From assembly GCF_021869535.1 (NCBI RefSeq), contig NW_026262712.1, forward strand, positions 68,232,100 through 68,296,099: a DNA stretch of 64,000 bases, written 5' to 3'. Positions 33,403-43,989 of this stretch are shown here, in pieces. This stretch comes from Mytilus californianus. Taxonomy: Eukaryota; Mollusca; Bivalvia; Mytilida; Mytilidae. The stretch's first letter is position 1. The number at the start of each line of letters is the position of its first letter. Made by a program: the position numbers and the translations under genes. The notes below the pieces were generated by a model that saw only the letters and a program-made list of their open reading frames with translations, was not told the origin of the DNA and ran no database searches.

Positions 33403-33830
33403 GTGTGTATATATATATATATTAAATGAATGAATAATAGCTAACGATAAATCTTACGGGGCGATGGATCATATAATTATGATACAGTACACTACAAAAT
33501 ATAGTATATAACAAGTGTAAAAGGGTACAACATCACCATAACATAACAATAATATGAACAAATGTTAAATATTTCGGATAACAGATGTTAACAAAAAAAA
33601 AAAAAAAAAAAAAAAAAATAGAATTGTACAAGCGTCTCTATGATGTTCGGGTTTAACTGTTTTATTGTATAAATTTCAAGATTGTCATAGTTTTATAATC
33701 AAAATAGATTCATTTTACATCATATTCATACTGATGAAGGATATCTGTTATCCGAAATATTTAACATTTGTTCATTTTATTGTTTTTTTTTTGGTGATGT
33801 TGTACCCTTTTACACTTGTTATATATATAT
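33403..33830. repeat. Inverted repeat with ~90 bp arms, A-run and TA-runs, at the array edge
   Basis: The left arm (33507-33592: TATAACAAGTGTAAAAGGGT, ATGAACAAATGTTAAATATT, TCGGATAACAGATGTT) is the inverse of the right arm (33735-33825). Between them are a run of ~25 A (33594-33618) and a block also present at 21866-21985. TA-dinucleotide runs lie at both outer edges (33407-33422 and ~33820-33830). In the right arm CTGATGAAGGATA-TCTGT-TATCCGAAA (33731 on) resembles a hammerhead core, but stems I and III do not form. Confidence 0.65.
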
Positions 33831-34319
33831 AGAATAGAGACATGGAGAAATAAATTAAATTATTAAGTCTTAAGATTTTCGCAACGATACTGAAATATCA
33901 AAAGTTTATTTTTCTAAGTTGGTTTTTTCCAAATTCATTTTTTTTATTATTTAAAAGAACATCCATTTTGTTCAGACTTTTGTCGTGTTTGTTCGCATTA
34001 TCGACTTTTACCTGAGTGTATGAATAATAATGTGTACCTTTAAAAGTTTAAATGACATTTATATCATGTACATTTTTGAAAAATCACCAGTAAAAATTGT
34101 AAGACATGCAAATATGTTAGCAAATTCTAGGTCATTACATTATCTAAATATAAACATAGGGATTTCGGATTTTACGAAGTCTATCAGTAATTCTTAGAAA
34201 TGTATCCGGTACAAGGTTCTCGGTAAATTGTAAAATATTCAGGGATGAATGATATTGTTTATTAATAAATATTTCGAACAGTGATTTTATATATATACAT
34301 ATCTATGTTGTGATGTTAC

Positions 34320-34675
34320 ACTATTGTTTCAGGTAAGGGTGAAGGTCGGTACCTATTAAAACGTTTAAACCCGCTGCATTTGTTTGCACCTGTCCTAAGT
34401 CAGGAACCTGATGTTCAGTGGGTGTCGTTTGTTGATGTGGTTTATAAGTGTTTCTCGTTTCTCGTTTTTTATATAGATTAGACCGCTGGTTTTCCCGTTT
34501 GAAAGGTTTTACACTAGTCATTTTTGGGGGCCCTTTATAGCTTGCTGTTTAGTGTGAGCCAAGGCTCCGTGTTGAAGACCGTACTTTGACCTATAATGGT
34601 TTACTTTTAAATTATGACTTGGATGGAGAGTTGTCTCATTGGCACTCATACCACATCTTCTTATATCTATATATC
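34320..34675 (+). repeat. Dispersed repeat family A, forward, GAGCCAAGG subfamily
   Basis: The order is GGTGAAGGTCGGTACC, TTTGCACCTGTCCTAAGTCAGG, GGGCCCTTTATAGCTTGCTG, GTGTGAGCCAAGGCTCCG and CATTGGCACTCATACCACATCTTCTT, each as short words. It shares its last 150 bases closely with 52395-52550. Confidence 0.75.
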
Positions 34676-34696
34676 ACTTATTTTTTTCATCCAGCT

Positions 34697-34748
<52 letters not shown>

Positions 34749-34888
34749 GAACCATACAAAGTCGGAAATATTTGTGATATGACGTATAAATGTGGTGTTT
34801 TGTACTTCCTTAATTTGTCTTTGAAACAATATTTTTTCAACAGCAAACACCAATTTTTGAGAAAATATCCAAATTCGGAGACCGTTAT

Positions 34889-35036
34889 GAGGGGGTGGAC
34901 AGCTTTTGAGGGAGATAGGGGGTGTAGGTAGGTGGAGAAGGGGGCGGGAGGTGGGAGAGAAAAAAAGATTCTAAAAGTGGAAGGTGGGAGATAGGGGGCG
35001 GGAGGTGGGAGAAGGGTACTCCCTGTCCACCCCCTC
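34889..35036. mobile_element. Purine-rich MITE, 148 bp, with target duplication
   Basis: The ends GAGGGGGTGGACAG and CTGTCCACCCCCTC are perfect 14 bp inverses. They are flanked by CGTTAT on both sides (34883-34888 and 35037-35042), or CCGTTAT if the ambiguous C is counted. The inside is almost all purine on the plus strand, with GGGGGCGGGAGGTGGGAGA occurring twice, so G-quadruplex formation is plausible. Confidence 0.85.
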
Positions 35037-35102
35037 CGTTATCGATTCTTGTCTTATACGCTTTCGCGCATGCTCAGTCGACGTATTGCCCGCGAAATCT
35101 TT

Positions 35103-35251
35103 GGCTCTGTTTGGATATGCGCCTAAGGTGGCCTAGACCTGTGGGTACCAATTGTTTGATATTATGATATATATAATATCAAACCATATGGTTGCCCAAA
35201 GGTACCCATGGATAACCATAAGCCGTCTCAGGCGTATATCCAAACACAGCC
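35103..35251. mobile_element. Foldback MITE, ~149 bp, relative of the one in the TRIM LTR
   Basis: The ends GGCTCTGTTTGGATATGCGCC-like and GGCGTATATCCAAACACAGCC-like match the 26785-26935 element, as do TTTGATATT-ATGATATAT-AATATCAAA in the centre and GGTACCCATGG. No clean target duplication remains, so it is older. It is nested in the Helitron. Confidence 0.8.
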
Positions 35252-35499
35252 CATAATACTAAAATAACGAGGTCATGAACTTCGTCATTATACAAGGATT
35301 AATACTACTAAATTCAATATTTGTCACATGAATTTTCAGGTTGTAGTAAGAAAACCAGGACGGTTTCAAACAGAGAGATTTTGATAGCAGGGAAAACTAT
35401 GCACCTTATAATCTGAGCACGACTTTATCAGATGACATTTACGAATTCTAAAATTCCAGACTTAAAATAAGGCGTCGGTACTTTAATGTAGTCACGGAT

Positions 35500-35524
35500 C
35501 CGCGATGTCGCGGGTGTTTTCTAG
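35500..35524 (+). other. Helitron 3' terminal hairpin and CTAG end
   Basis: CCGCG (35500-35504), loop ATGT, CGCGG (35509-35513), GTGTTTT, CTAG (35521-35524), then host T. Confidence 0.9.
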
Positions 35525-35834
35525 TAATTGTATAAAAAATGAATTCGGAACTTGATCTTTCCAAACTTATTTACCACAATTCCTGCATACATTTGTAGTC
35601 ATAGACTCTTTCTTTTCAACACAGCTTTTTGTTTATTCATTTTATTTTTAAGTCAAACTAAAAAGCGAAACTGAATTATTTATTTACATTAAAGTTGAAG
35701 TCGTTAAACAGATTGGTTATAATGATGGGTTTAAATTTGAATTTAAGATTCAAAAGGACACAATCAAATTCATTGCATGGAAACTGGGACTAGCTGGGAC
35801 TATCATACTAACGTTACTCAGGCAAAATTTGCTC

Positions 35835-35955
35835 CCAAAAAGGAATATGACAGTTGTTATCCATTCGTTTGATGTGTTTGAGCTTTTGATTTTGCCATTT
35901 GATTACGGACTTACCGTTTTGAATTTTCCTCGGACTCCGTTATTTTTGTTATTTT
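35835..35955 (+). repeat. Dispersed repeat family B, forward
   Basis: GACAGTTGTTATCCATTCG, TTTGAGCTTTTGATTTTGCC, GATTACGGACTTACCGTTTT and AATTTTCCTCGGACTCCG. It is the forward form of 9710-9860. Confidence 0.65.
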
Positions 35956-35959
35956 ACTT

Positions 35960-36415
35960 TTTCTCGTGAATTTTACACGAATCTCGCATGACATTCATGT
36001 GAAAAATGTCATGTGAGATACACCTCCAGTGAGCTAATACATGAAATTTACGTGAAAATTGTCATGTGAATTTCTCGTGTAATTTTCACGTGAATTTCAT
36101 GTGAATTTTACCAACAACAAAAAAATGATATTTTTCATGATTTTAATCAAATTTGAAAGTTAAGATGTTATTTGAATTAATTTATTTTGAAAATTCACAT
36201 GAATTTCACGTGAAAAGAATTCATGTGATTTTCACTTGAAATGCATGCGATTTTCAAATGAGATTCACGTGAAACTCGCATGAACTGATATCACGTAAGT
36301 TTCACGTATAAAGTCGTTTGAAGTAAAAATTCTCGCGAATTTTACGTGAGATTCACATGAATTTAAATTCACGTGAAATTGATGTGAATGAAATTTCCCT
36401 GTGTAGTGTAACAGT
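35960..36415. repeat. CACGTGAA/CATGTGAA palindrome block
   Basis: More than twenty copies of degenerate TTCACGTGAA and TTCATGTGAA words in both orientations are spread over 450 bases. The right edge CCCTGTGTAG is the inverse of the CTACACAGG left edge of the block at 24955-25300. No coding frame. The centre (36115-36180) is AT-rich without the motif, suggesting two arms. Confidence 0.7.
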
Positions 36416-36419
36416 CCCA

Positions 36420-37130
36420 GATGGCATGATATCTAAATATATAAATTATTAATTGATCTTTAAAGATGTCCTCTTCATTTGGTGTGTTCCTGAGATAATG
36501 ACCATATTAGCGTCATTATCAACATGCATTCTAGGGCCATGTGTTTAGTAAAACAAACGATAACAGATACAAAGGGAGCATTATTGATTTGCAAAATAAA
36601 ACTAGGCAGACAACTCCGTTCCCCAAAAGAACAGACGAACAAACAACACTAAACAATACACTACAACACACATTTTGGATGAGCAATCAGTTGCTGAATT
36701 TTAGCCGGCAAATATTTTCAAGCACTCGTGTACCTCATAAAATATAAAAATTAAAACTTGTCATATCGGGCATATTTTGATTTTACAAACAAGAAACGAG
36801 GACAGGATTGCAGCTTCGAAAAGTAATTTTGCACATATATTCCATACGTTCAACCAATAATATTTACTACCATCAAATTGAGATGACTTCAACTTTATAA
36901 TTGGAAACTTTAGTTCGGTTCTATGTTAGTAGTAGTAAATTATGGCATTTTGAGTGTAAAAGAAATGACATGTTAAAGCAACAATTTATTAAGTCTCGTT
37001 ATTAGTTTCTTTTCATAATAATTATGTTTACCTTTCATTTTATTTAATATTAACGATGTGTAACTTAATGTCAAAAATTTGGTTAAACAGATTATAAATG
37101 CATTTAGTGTTAGATGCATGATTTTGAATT
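36420..37130. other. AT-rich stretch, nothing recognised
   Basis: No shared repeat or credible exon. Confidence 0.35.
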
Positions 37131-37139
37131 AGTTGTTAT

Positions 37140-37705
37140 TGGCTTTGAACTAGCTGTCAGCAACTGCGAATACTCTCATATCTGTACTTAGCGGTGTTTT
37201 GTTGTTGTTGTGGGGTGTATTAATACCCTACCAAGTCCGGGCTGTGTTTTTGTTAGATGTTTTTCTGCTTTTATGGATCTGATAAGTTAAGCCCTTTTCA
37301 ACTGATTTTGATAGCTTATTCTTATTTTCAACTGTTACACCACTGTACCAGGATAGGGTGATCGAAGGTTTGGCGCAAACAAATTAGTTTAACCCCACCA
37401 CATTCTGTGTGTGCCTGTCCCAGGCCAGGAGCCTGTAATTCAGTTGTTTTCGTTTGTTGCTGCATATCATAGTTGTTTTCGTTCATTATTTTGAACATAA
37501 CTCAGGTCGTTAGTTTTCTTGTTTGAATTGTTTTGCATTTGTCATTTCGGGGCCTTTTATAGTTGACTATGCGGTATGGATTTTACCCATTGTTGAAGGC
37601 TGAACGGTGACCTATAGTTGTTGATGTCTGTGTCATTTGATCTCTTGTGGGGAGCTGTCTCGTTGGCAAGCATACCACATCTTCTAATTTTTATATCATA
37701 TGTAC
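37140..37705 (+). repeat. Dispersed repeat family A, forward, longest copy
   Basis: It starts at TTGGCTTTGAACTAGCTGTC and ends CATACCACATCTTCTAA. Between are CCTACCAAGTCCGGGCTGTG, GATAAGTTAAGCCCTTTTC, TGTTACACCACTGTACC, GTGCCTGTCCCAGGCCAGGA and GGGGCCTTTTATAGTTGAC. The reverse copy at 58050-58610 keeps the same full order, so the two define the family length (~560 bp). Non-coding, no terminal repeats seen. It may be the 3' region of a longer retroelement. Confidence 0.75.
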
Positions 37706-38930
37706 ATACATTGTTATCATAAAGCACATGTGAAGGTACACACAATAGATTTATTTACTAGATTGACTTTTATTGTACTTTGTTTTGTCTTTTGACAATG
37801 ATGTCGTGTACCAATCTTTGCTTTATGATTGTTTACTATTCCTTTGGTATTGATCTAGTCTCCAACAAAAACAATCTGCAGCCACCGTGCATTAAAAATT
37901 AACATCCATAGTTTGAGAATACACAAGTAATTTTAACTGTCGGAAATAAATAAGATTTTACACGATTATGTAAGAAAAGAAAAAGAGGACATAAAATGAT
38001 TTAAAAAAAGTAAAAGCACGATAGAATTTTTCGCAAAAACTTTTCTTTAATAGAATATTTTACTAATCATGACAACATCTGAAACACATAAGAATAATTT
38101 CGTGGTGTTAACCTTATCGTGTTATGTGTCCACTTTTGACAAAAAAAGGAGATAGTTATATATCTGAGATCCAAATGCAATGGTCCATGTCCGTATACAG
38201 CTATAATACGAGATTTGCACACTCTACGAGTGTAGTCAGAACTGCACTGTTCTATTTCCACACTTTCATTGGATTAAAATGGTTTAGTAATCTATTAAGT
38301 CCTGCAGAGAAAGATATTTCAAAAGTTTTGTATCTCCACTATGTCTCATGTATTTTTTTTTTTTTTTTTTTTCTTTTTATTGTTAAATGATTGTTATCAA
38401 AATTATCTTAGTAGTGCCATGCTTAAATTTTTTTTGAACTCAATCTATGAGCAAGTCTTAGCAAATCCTTGGGTTCATCTGAATATCACCGTTACACATG
38501 CATAATTTGTCAAATAATAATTAACTGTAAATTTCATTTAATTTGGGAAAACATCCCTCGCGTCAATTAGTTCTTTTAGAAAATTTTGAACCAGGAATAA
38601 GCAAACCGAGAGAGTAAAAACTCGCGAAAACAATGTTGACCATAGAAATTGCGAAATTTAAATAACTCAGATGTTTGCCATTTTACAGAATTTTATGATT
38701 ATTTTGAACATGAAAAGGAAAACTACAGTGGAAAACTTTGCCAAGATAGTCAAGTCATAGTAAATTGTATTCCGAATGCATTTTTTGTTGTACAAAGCGG
38801 CATAACTCATACTATATAATAATGTTGAAATGAAACAATACATTTCTTGTTTACCAATGTTATGAGACCTTATAATGTTATCATAGTCTTTTCTTTGAAC
38901 CGTATTTGAACATTTTGTTACACCAGATCC
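37706..38930. other. AT-rich stretch with a T-run, nothing recognised
   Basis: A T-run occupies 38350-38371. Open frames up to 88 codons include that run and have no support. Confidence 0.35.
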
Positions 38931-38934
38931 GTAA

Positions 38935-38995
38935 CCAAGGCATTGATAGTTTACTATGTAGTATGGGTTTCGCTCATTGTTGAAGACCGTAAGTC
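38935..38995 (+). repeat. Short family A fragment, forward
   Basis: AGTTTACTATGTAGTATGGG, TTCGCTCATTGTTGAAGACC and GTAAGTCGT follow the family A order but stop after ~60 bases. Confidence 0.6.
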
Positions 38996-38999
38996 GTCT

Positions 39000-40148
39000 T
39001 GTATTTGTTCACATCTTTTTAAGTTGATTTATTGACAGCCGTTTCGCTGCTGTAAATCATACAATGTTTCCTTATATTCAAACAAAACGAGTTTTGAAGC
39101 TTATTATCCGCTGCTGTTGGACTATTAGTCCCCGATGATCTCATTAGCTCAATAGTCGTTGTTTCTTTACTGAAATTATTTATAACATTCCTTTCTTAGA
39201 TTGTACATTTATATATTTAGAAATCATTTGTCTACACAAAATTTATCTAGCAACATATACATTAGTATAAAATTATTGGTTTTTTTTTTTTTATTATTCA
39301 AAACAAGTGTTATCTGATGATGAATTAATTTTGAAAATCATATGTAAATGGGTGGATTCTTGCGGGTGACAGCATATGCAACTATCAAATTTAAAGTTGT
39401 GTTGTGTTGTCACATGAGCGAATGTTGACACTAGCTGTTTTACATTGAAATAGTAATACTACAGACACATCAGGAAGTCACAAAACATGAACAATGAAGG
39501 ACAAATCTCAGGAAAAATATTTGAATATTAACATGACTGATGTGGTTCTGCAAATATGTTGCATATTTGTTTTTTTCATGTCTAGATTCCCAAGACCAAA
39601 CTAAAATTTAAAGGATTTAGATGAAAATTAAATGTAATCGAAACGTTGAAATATGAATTCAATGCAAGAAAAAAGTGTTACTACTTCGAAATATCATTGA
39701 AAAAATTTGATAATGGTACAAATAATGCAATACATAAATTTAGAGGGTGTTTGGTCTTGTGAGTTTCATTATTCTATTCAAATGTGATAATATAATGTGT
39801 CAGTAGGGTATCCATTCGGTATTTGATTTCATCATGCATAGTCTTCTAAGGCTAAACTTGAATTTAAAAAAAATAGGTAAAAATCAAATCTTAAAATTTG
39901 AATTTAATACAAGATATAAAAAGCAATACATCAATACTTCAGAATTTTAGAGAAAACTTTGTATCATATGATACCAAAAATACAATAAACAGATATAACA
40001 TCAGTAGGATTTGCTTATAAGGTGACAGATCAAAAAGCTATTCAAATAGAAAAGAGAAATTAGCACTGTTTTATATATTTATTAAAATACGCATACATTT
40101 TCAAACCAATTAAATAAAATTGTACCAAAGCTGTTAAAACTATAGAAA
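39000..40148. other. AT-rich stretch, nothing recognised
   Basis: T-run near 39280-39292. No duplicated block or exon-like segment. Confidence 0.35.
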
Positions 40149-40149
40149 T

Positions 40150-40279
40150 CAAAATGAAATGAAATGAAATGAAATGAAATGAAATGAAATGAAATGAAAT
40201 GAAATGAAATGAAATGAAATGAAATGAAATGAAATGAAATGAAATGAAATGAAATGAAATGAAATAAAATGAAATGAAA
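40150..40279. repeat. Pentanucleotide microsatellite (AAATG)n, ~25 copies
   Basis: Nearly pure GAAAT repeats with one A-for-G change near the right end. The minus-strand frame of repeated FHFIS is its shadow. Confidence 0.95.
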
Positions 40280-40289
40280 AAAGTATAAC

Positions 40290-41130
40290 AAAAATACTCA
40301 ACGCCAAGAAAAAGATAGCTTTTGAGCGACCAACCTAAAATGTTACATTAAATAGATTTTAATTAGAATAAAGCATTATCCATGCTACCCAGGTTAGTTT
40401 TCTCTTTTTTTTTTTTTTCCATTATTATTATTTTAAAGTTTTTCAAATGATTCAAAATACCAACTATATGTACTTGTCTCAATTTTGCTGATGTACTAAG
40501 GACTTACTTACTATGATGATTTATACATATGTAGCTTTTGCCAATAAACACATTACAAAAAAAAGAATATAGCATTATTCTATATTCTTGAAACATAAAA
40601 GTTGAAAGATCTTTAATTCTATATTTTCTAATTAATAGATTGCAACTGTAAAAAATAAATGTACACGTCAAAGAAAATTTACAAAAAATTACTAATTCAT
40701 TGTAATACAAGTTGAGATGTAAGCCAAAAATATATCAATAAAAAAAAATAGACGTGAAAGTAGTGTTAATGTGTTCCAATGTTTTTTGAAACATAATGTT
40801 CATGAAAGGATATGACTATTATCCTTTTGAAGAAGGGTGAGCAGCTACAAAAAAGTTTTCATATATTTTGAATTTAAAAAAAGACCTTTAGCCTTGTTAC
40901 ACTCTTTCATAGAATGTAAAATAAGACTTGTCAAATATCTTATGCATTCATGACTGTTGTTTTAATTGCATCTTTAGAAAGACAAAATCATTCAGATACT
41001 TATATCATATATGTAATCAAATTTTCTCAACCTTATCACATTATTTGAATTGCATCCGAAGAAATACTAACTAATTCAGATACTTGTATTATATATTTAA
41101 TCCAAAAAAATGTGACTTATTTCACGGGCT
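40290..41130. other. AT-rich stretch, nothing recognised
   Basis: A short direct repeat (ATTCAGATACTTATAT / ATTCAGATACTTGTAT, ~40991 and ~41075) suggests a local ~85 bp duplication. Nothing else is seen. Confidence 0.35.
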
Positions 41131-41139
41131 CATCCCTAT

Positions 41140-41420
41140 TACCCATATATATTGAGTGCCACCCTTTCTCGTTAAAGGTTCTCAGATGCCGAGTCATCTA
41201 AGTAGTTGATCTACAGCGGCGATCGTTAGTCAACACTGAGAGTATGAGTTTAAACCTTCCCTATTACATATTCATCAGACTCCGATCTAAGGATTGCCAG
41301 TTTTCCTGCCGAAGTCTGTTGTTCTCTATTGGTACTTTGGCTTCTTCTGGCAACCACAACGACATTGATATAGCAAAGAGAATTGAAAGTGGTATTCCAC
41401 ACCATAACTCAATCATTCAA
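41140..41420 (+). repeat. Possible bivalve dispersed repeat, degenerate
   Basis: GTTCTCTATTGGTACTTTGG, CTTCTTCTGGCAACCACAAC, GACATTGATATAGC and GAAAGTGGTATT recall a common bivalve dispersed sequence with CGGCTTCCTCCACC and GAAAGTGGCGTT. That resemblance is from memory only. No internal duplicate in this window. Confidence 0.3.
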
Positions 41421-41519
41421 TTTATATATATGTACACAATCATTGTAAATCTTCTTACATGTATCAATGTACATATGTCAGTGACATTCCATGGAATTGT
41501 ATCTTTACGCAAATAGCAA

Positions 41520-42175
41520 ACTATAGTAATATACATGATGTATATACATGTACATTAAAATTCAAACTTGTATGAAGAACTTTAATTTGTTCTCCCACGA
41601 GCCTCACAGCACTATGGTGCTATATTTGATTTGATATCGGAAACGATTGGATAAGGGAATGTATTATATATTAAAAGCGTTGCTATAATTTTAGGAATAC
41701 AACGCTATTTTCAAATCCCCTGGTGCTACATGTATATGAAAATACTTCAGCTCACATACATGTACATACATGTATTCTTCACTCTAGCAGGACTGGATAT
41801 GCAATCAAGCAATTTTGACTTTGTGTCACAGTGGAAAAATTGTCAAAGTTTGATTTTGAGACTTTTTAGACATTTTGTAAAAGATTTAGTAAAATCACTG
41901 TTTTTTCTAATATTTGTAATATTTCAATAAGGGATTTTTCTATTTTTTTTATGTGAAAAGTTTATGTCAAGTTTAGAAGATTAAGCTGATAAAATTTCAC
42001 GTTTCAATTTGTTTATATATTAGTGACATTTATTTCAATCTTACCTAATATTCTTGTACATATTTAATTTGATAAATAAGTCTATATGCTCTATTGTTAA
42101 TTATTAGCTATGTGCTATTTTTTCAAAAAAAATCACTCATTTAGAGAAATATTTTGCAAGTCTTTTCTAGTAATT
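41520..42175. other. AT-rich stretch, nothing recognised
   Basis: ACATGTA words are frequent near 41530-41780. No exon or element boundary seen. Confidence 0.35.
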
Positions 42176-42185
42176 TTTGGATTTG

Positions 42186-43330
42186 TCTCGCCTTGACGGA
42201 GTCAAAAAGCGACTCAGCCGAGACATAGGTATGCTGTTTCCAGCGTCAGAGGCGGCGACGGCGACGGCGGCATCAACAATGTATTAGTTTGTGATTAGGT
42301 CTAGTTCATGGTGAACCACTAGTGGTAGGTCAGTGATATTTGGTCTGCAGTTGTTTTAGCATTGGAACTTCTCATTACCATGGAGATTGTTTGGCCCCGC
42401 CCCCTCAGTCAAGGTCTATTAACTTTGAAACTTTGCTTAGTTTACATGTATTAGTTTGTGATTAGGTCAGTTTATGGGGAACCACTAGTGGTAGGTCAAT
42501 GATATTTGGTATGCAGTTGTATTAACATTGGCACATCTCATTACCATGGAGATTATTTAGGCCCGCCCCCTCAGTCAAGGTCTATTGACTTTGAAACTTT
42601 GCTTAGTTTTCATGTATTAGTTTGTGATTAGGTCAGTTTATGGGGAACCACTAGTGGTAGGTCAATGATGTTTGGTATGCAGTTGTATAAGCATTGGCAT
42701 ACCTCTTTTTTCAGATTATTTGGCCCCGCCCCCTCATTCATGGTCAATTGACTTTGAAACTTTAGCTTAGTTTTCATGTATTAGTTTGTGATTAGGTCAG
42801 TTTAAGGGGAACTGTTAGTGGTAGGTCAATGATAATTGGTATGCAGTTTCATAAGCATTAACACATCTCATTTCTATGAAGCATATTTGGTCTTTACCCC
42901 TCAGTCATGGTCTATTGACTTTGAAACGTTTACTTAGTTTACATGTATTAGTTTGTGATTAGGTCAGTTTAAGATGAACCACTAATGTAAAGTCAATGAT
43001 ATTCTTTGCAAGTTTCATTTCCATGGAGATTATATAACACCACCTCCTAGTTATGGTTCATTGACTCTGAAACTTTTACATAGTTTACATGTTAATGTTT
43101 GTGTTTAGGTTTGTTTAAAGGGAACGACTTATGAAAATTCAATGGTATTTGGTTTGCAGTTGTATTAGCATTGGCACATCTCATTTCCATGGAGATTGTT
43201 TAGCCCTGTACCTTTAGTCATGGTTTATTGACTTTGAATATTTGCATAACTTACATGTTAAAGTATTGCTATTTTAATTTCAACATTTGCATTATCAAAA
43301 TAACAAATAGGCGAGACATATCTCTGTGTT
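42186..43330 (+). mobile_element. Tandem-core element, ~165 bp core in about six copies, CpG-rich head
   Basis: The head is an imperfect hairpin (TCTCGCC, GGAGTC-AAAAAGC-GACTC, GCCGAGA), then a GGCGACGGCGAC-type run (42250-42270). The core word ATGTATTAGTTTGTGATTAGG recurs near 42280, 42447, 42612, 42778 and 42944, with a weaker copy near 43090. Each core has CCACTAGTGGTAGGTCA and TTGACTTTGAAACTTT. The far end is AGGCGAGACATATCTCTGTG, an inverse-like echo of the TCTCGCC head. Same plan as 19090-21120 and 22030-23050. Confidence 0.75.
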
Positions 43331-43435
43331 AACAGTTTATTTATATAAACTGTTTTTGTTGCAATGAATTACATAGATTTCCCAGTGAAATAAAAACTGA
43401 TGATTTTACATGCGAAATAAACGTGGTTATTTCAC

Positions 43436-43480
43436 TCCTCTGACGTCATACAACACATTCCTCTGACGTCATACAACAAT
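43436..43480. repeat. Two TGACGTCA palindromes in a short tandem duplication
   Basis: CCTCTGACGTCATACAACA occurs twice, with TGACGTCA at 43441-43448 and 43464-43471. The palindrome is identical to a cyclic-AMP response element, but there is no gene context to support a regulatory role. Confidence 0.5.
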
Positions 43481-43603
43481 AGGCGTTGTCAAGACGTCGA
43501 TTACATCGGATCAAAACAAATTGTGAATGCGTAGAAAAAGATATAGTTCCTTACATTTTCTACTTTAATTTCATAAAAAAAAAAGCCATTTGTCAATGTA
43601 ATA

Positions 43604-43770
43604 AAAAGAATAACTAATCAAAGAATTCAAATATCGAAAAATATTCAACTCGTGACCGAACAACACTGATAATTAACTCATGCGCTACGCGCATTCGTCA
43701 ATTAATATGTTGTTCGGTCACTCGTTGAATATTTTTCTCTATTTGAATTCTTCGATTAGTTATTCTTTAC
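43604..43770. mobile_element. Foldback MITE, ~167 bp
   Basis: Two ~80-base arms are inverse copies with a handful of mismatches: AAAGAATAACTAATCAAAGA / TCTTCGATTAGTTATTCTTT outside, GTGACCGAACAACA / TGTTGTTCGGTCAC inside. They meet at the centre TGCGCTACGCGCA. Confidence 0.8.
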
Positions 43771-43899
43771 AAATCATTATTTCGATATGGCAGATTGGAT
43801 TTAGTAATTTAGTAATTAAGTGGAGCTGGCATATCAGTAACTGCTAGTAGTCCTTTGTCAATTGATGTATTATTGTCATTTTGCCTAGTTTCTTTAGTT

Positions 43900-43985
43900 A
43901 CCTATTCTGACATCGGACTTGGACTTCTTTTAAACTGAGTTTTACTGTACGATTGTTGTCTCTTTGACACATTCCCCATTTCCAT
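43900..43985 (+). repeat. Dispersed repeat fragment ending TTGACACATTCCCC
   Basis: GACATCGGACTTGGACTTC, TTTACTGTACGATTG, TTGTCTCTTTGACACATTCC and CCATTTCCATTCTCAATT. The reverse form of the last 45 bases is at 56284-56330. Confidence 0.6.
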
Positions 43986-43989
43986 TCTC

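Larger units (their letters stand above)
34699..35524 (+). mobile_element. Non-autonomous Helitron, 826 bp, complete ends
   Basis: The 5' end is TCTATACTACTAAAGG. The 3' end is CTAG preceded by the hairpin CCGCG-ATGT-CGCGG and a short GTGTTTT spacer. Flanking bases are A (34698) and T (35525), as expected for insertion between A and T. All four classical Helitron marks are present. It contains no Rep/helicase coding. Two MITEs are nested (34889-35036 and 35103-35251), leaving a core of about 520 bases. Confidence 0.9.

Noticed and set aside
33731..33775. Hammerhead in the right arm of the array-edge inverted repeat
   Set aside because: CTGATGA and GAAA are present with a good stem II, but an extra A sits before stem II and neither stem I nor stem III can be formed.
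40082..40291. Minus-strand frame rich in FHFIS
   Set aside because: Translation of the (AAATG)n microsatellite.
43441..43471. Cyclic-AMP response element promoter
   Set aside because: Two TGACGTCA sites exist, but they are a short duplication with no gene nearby.
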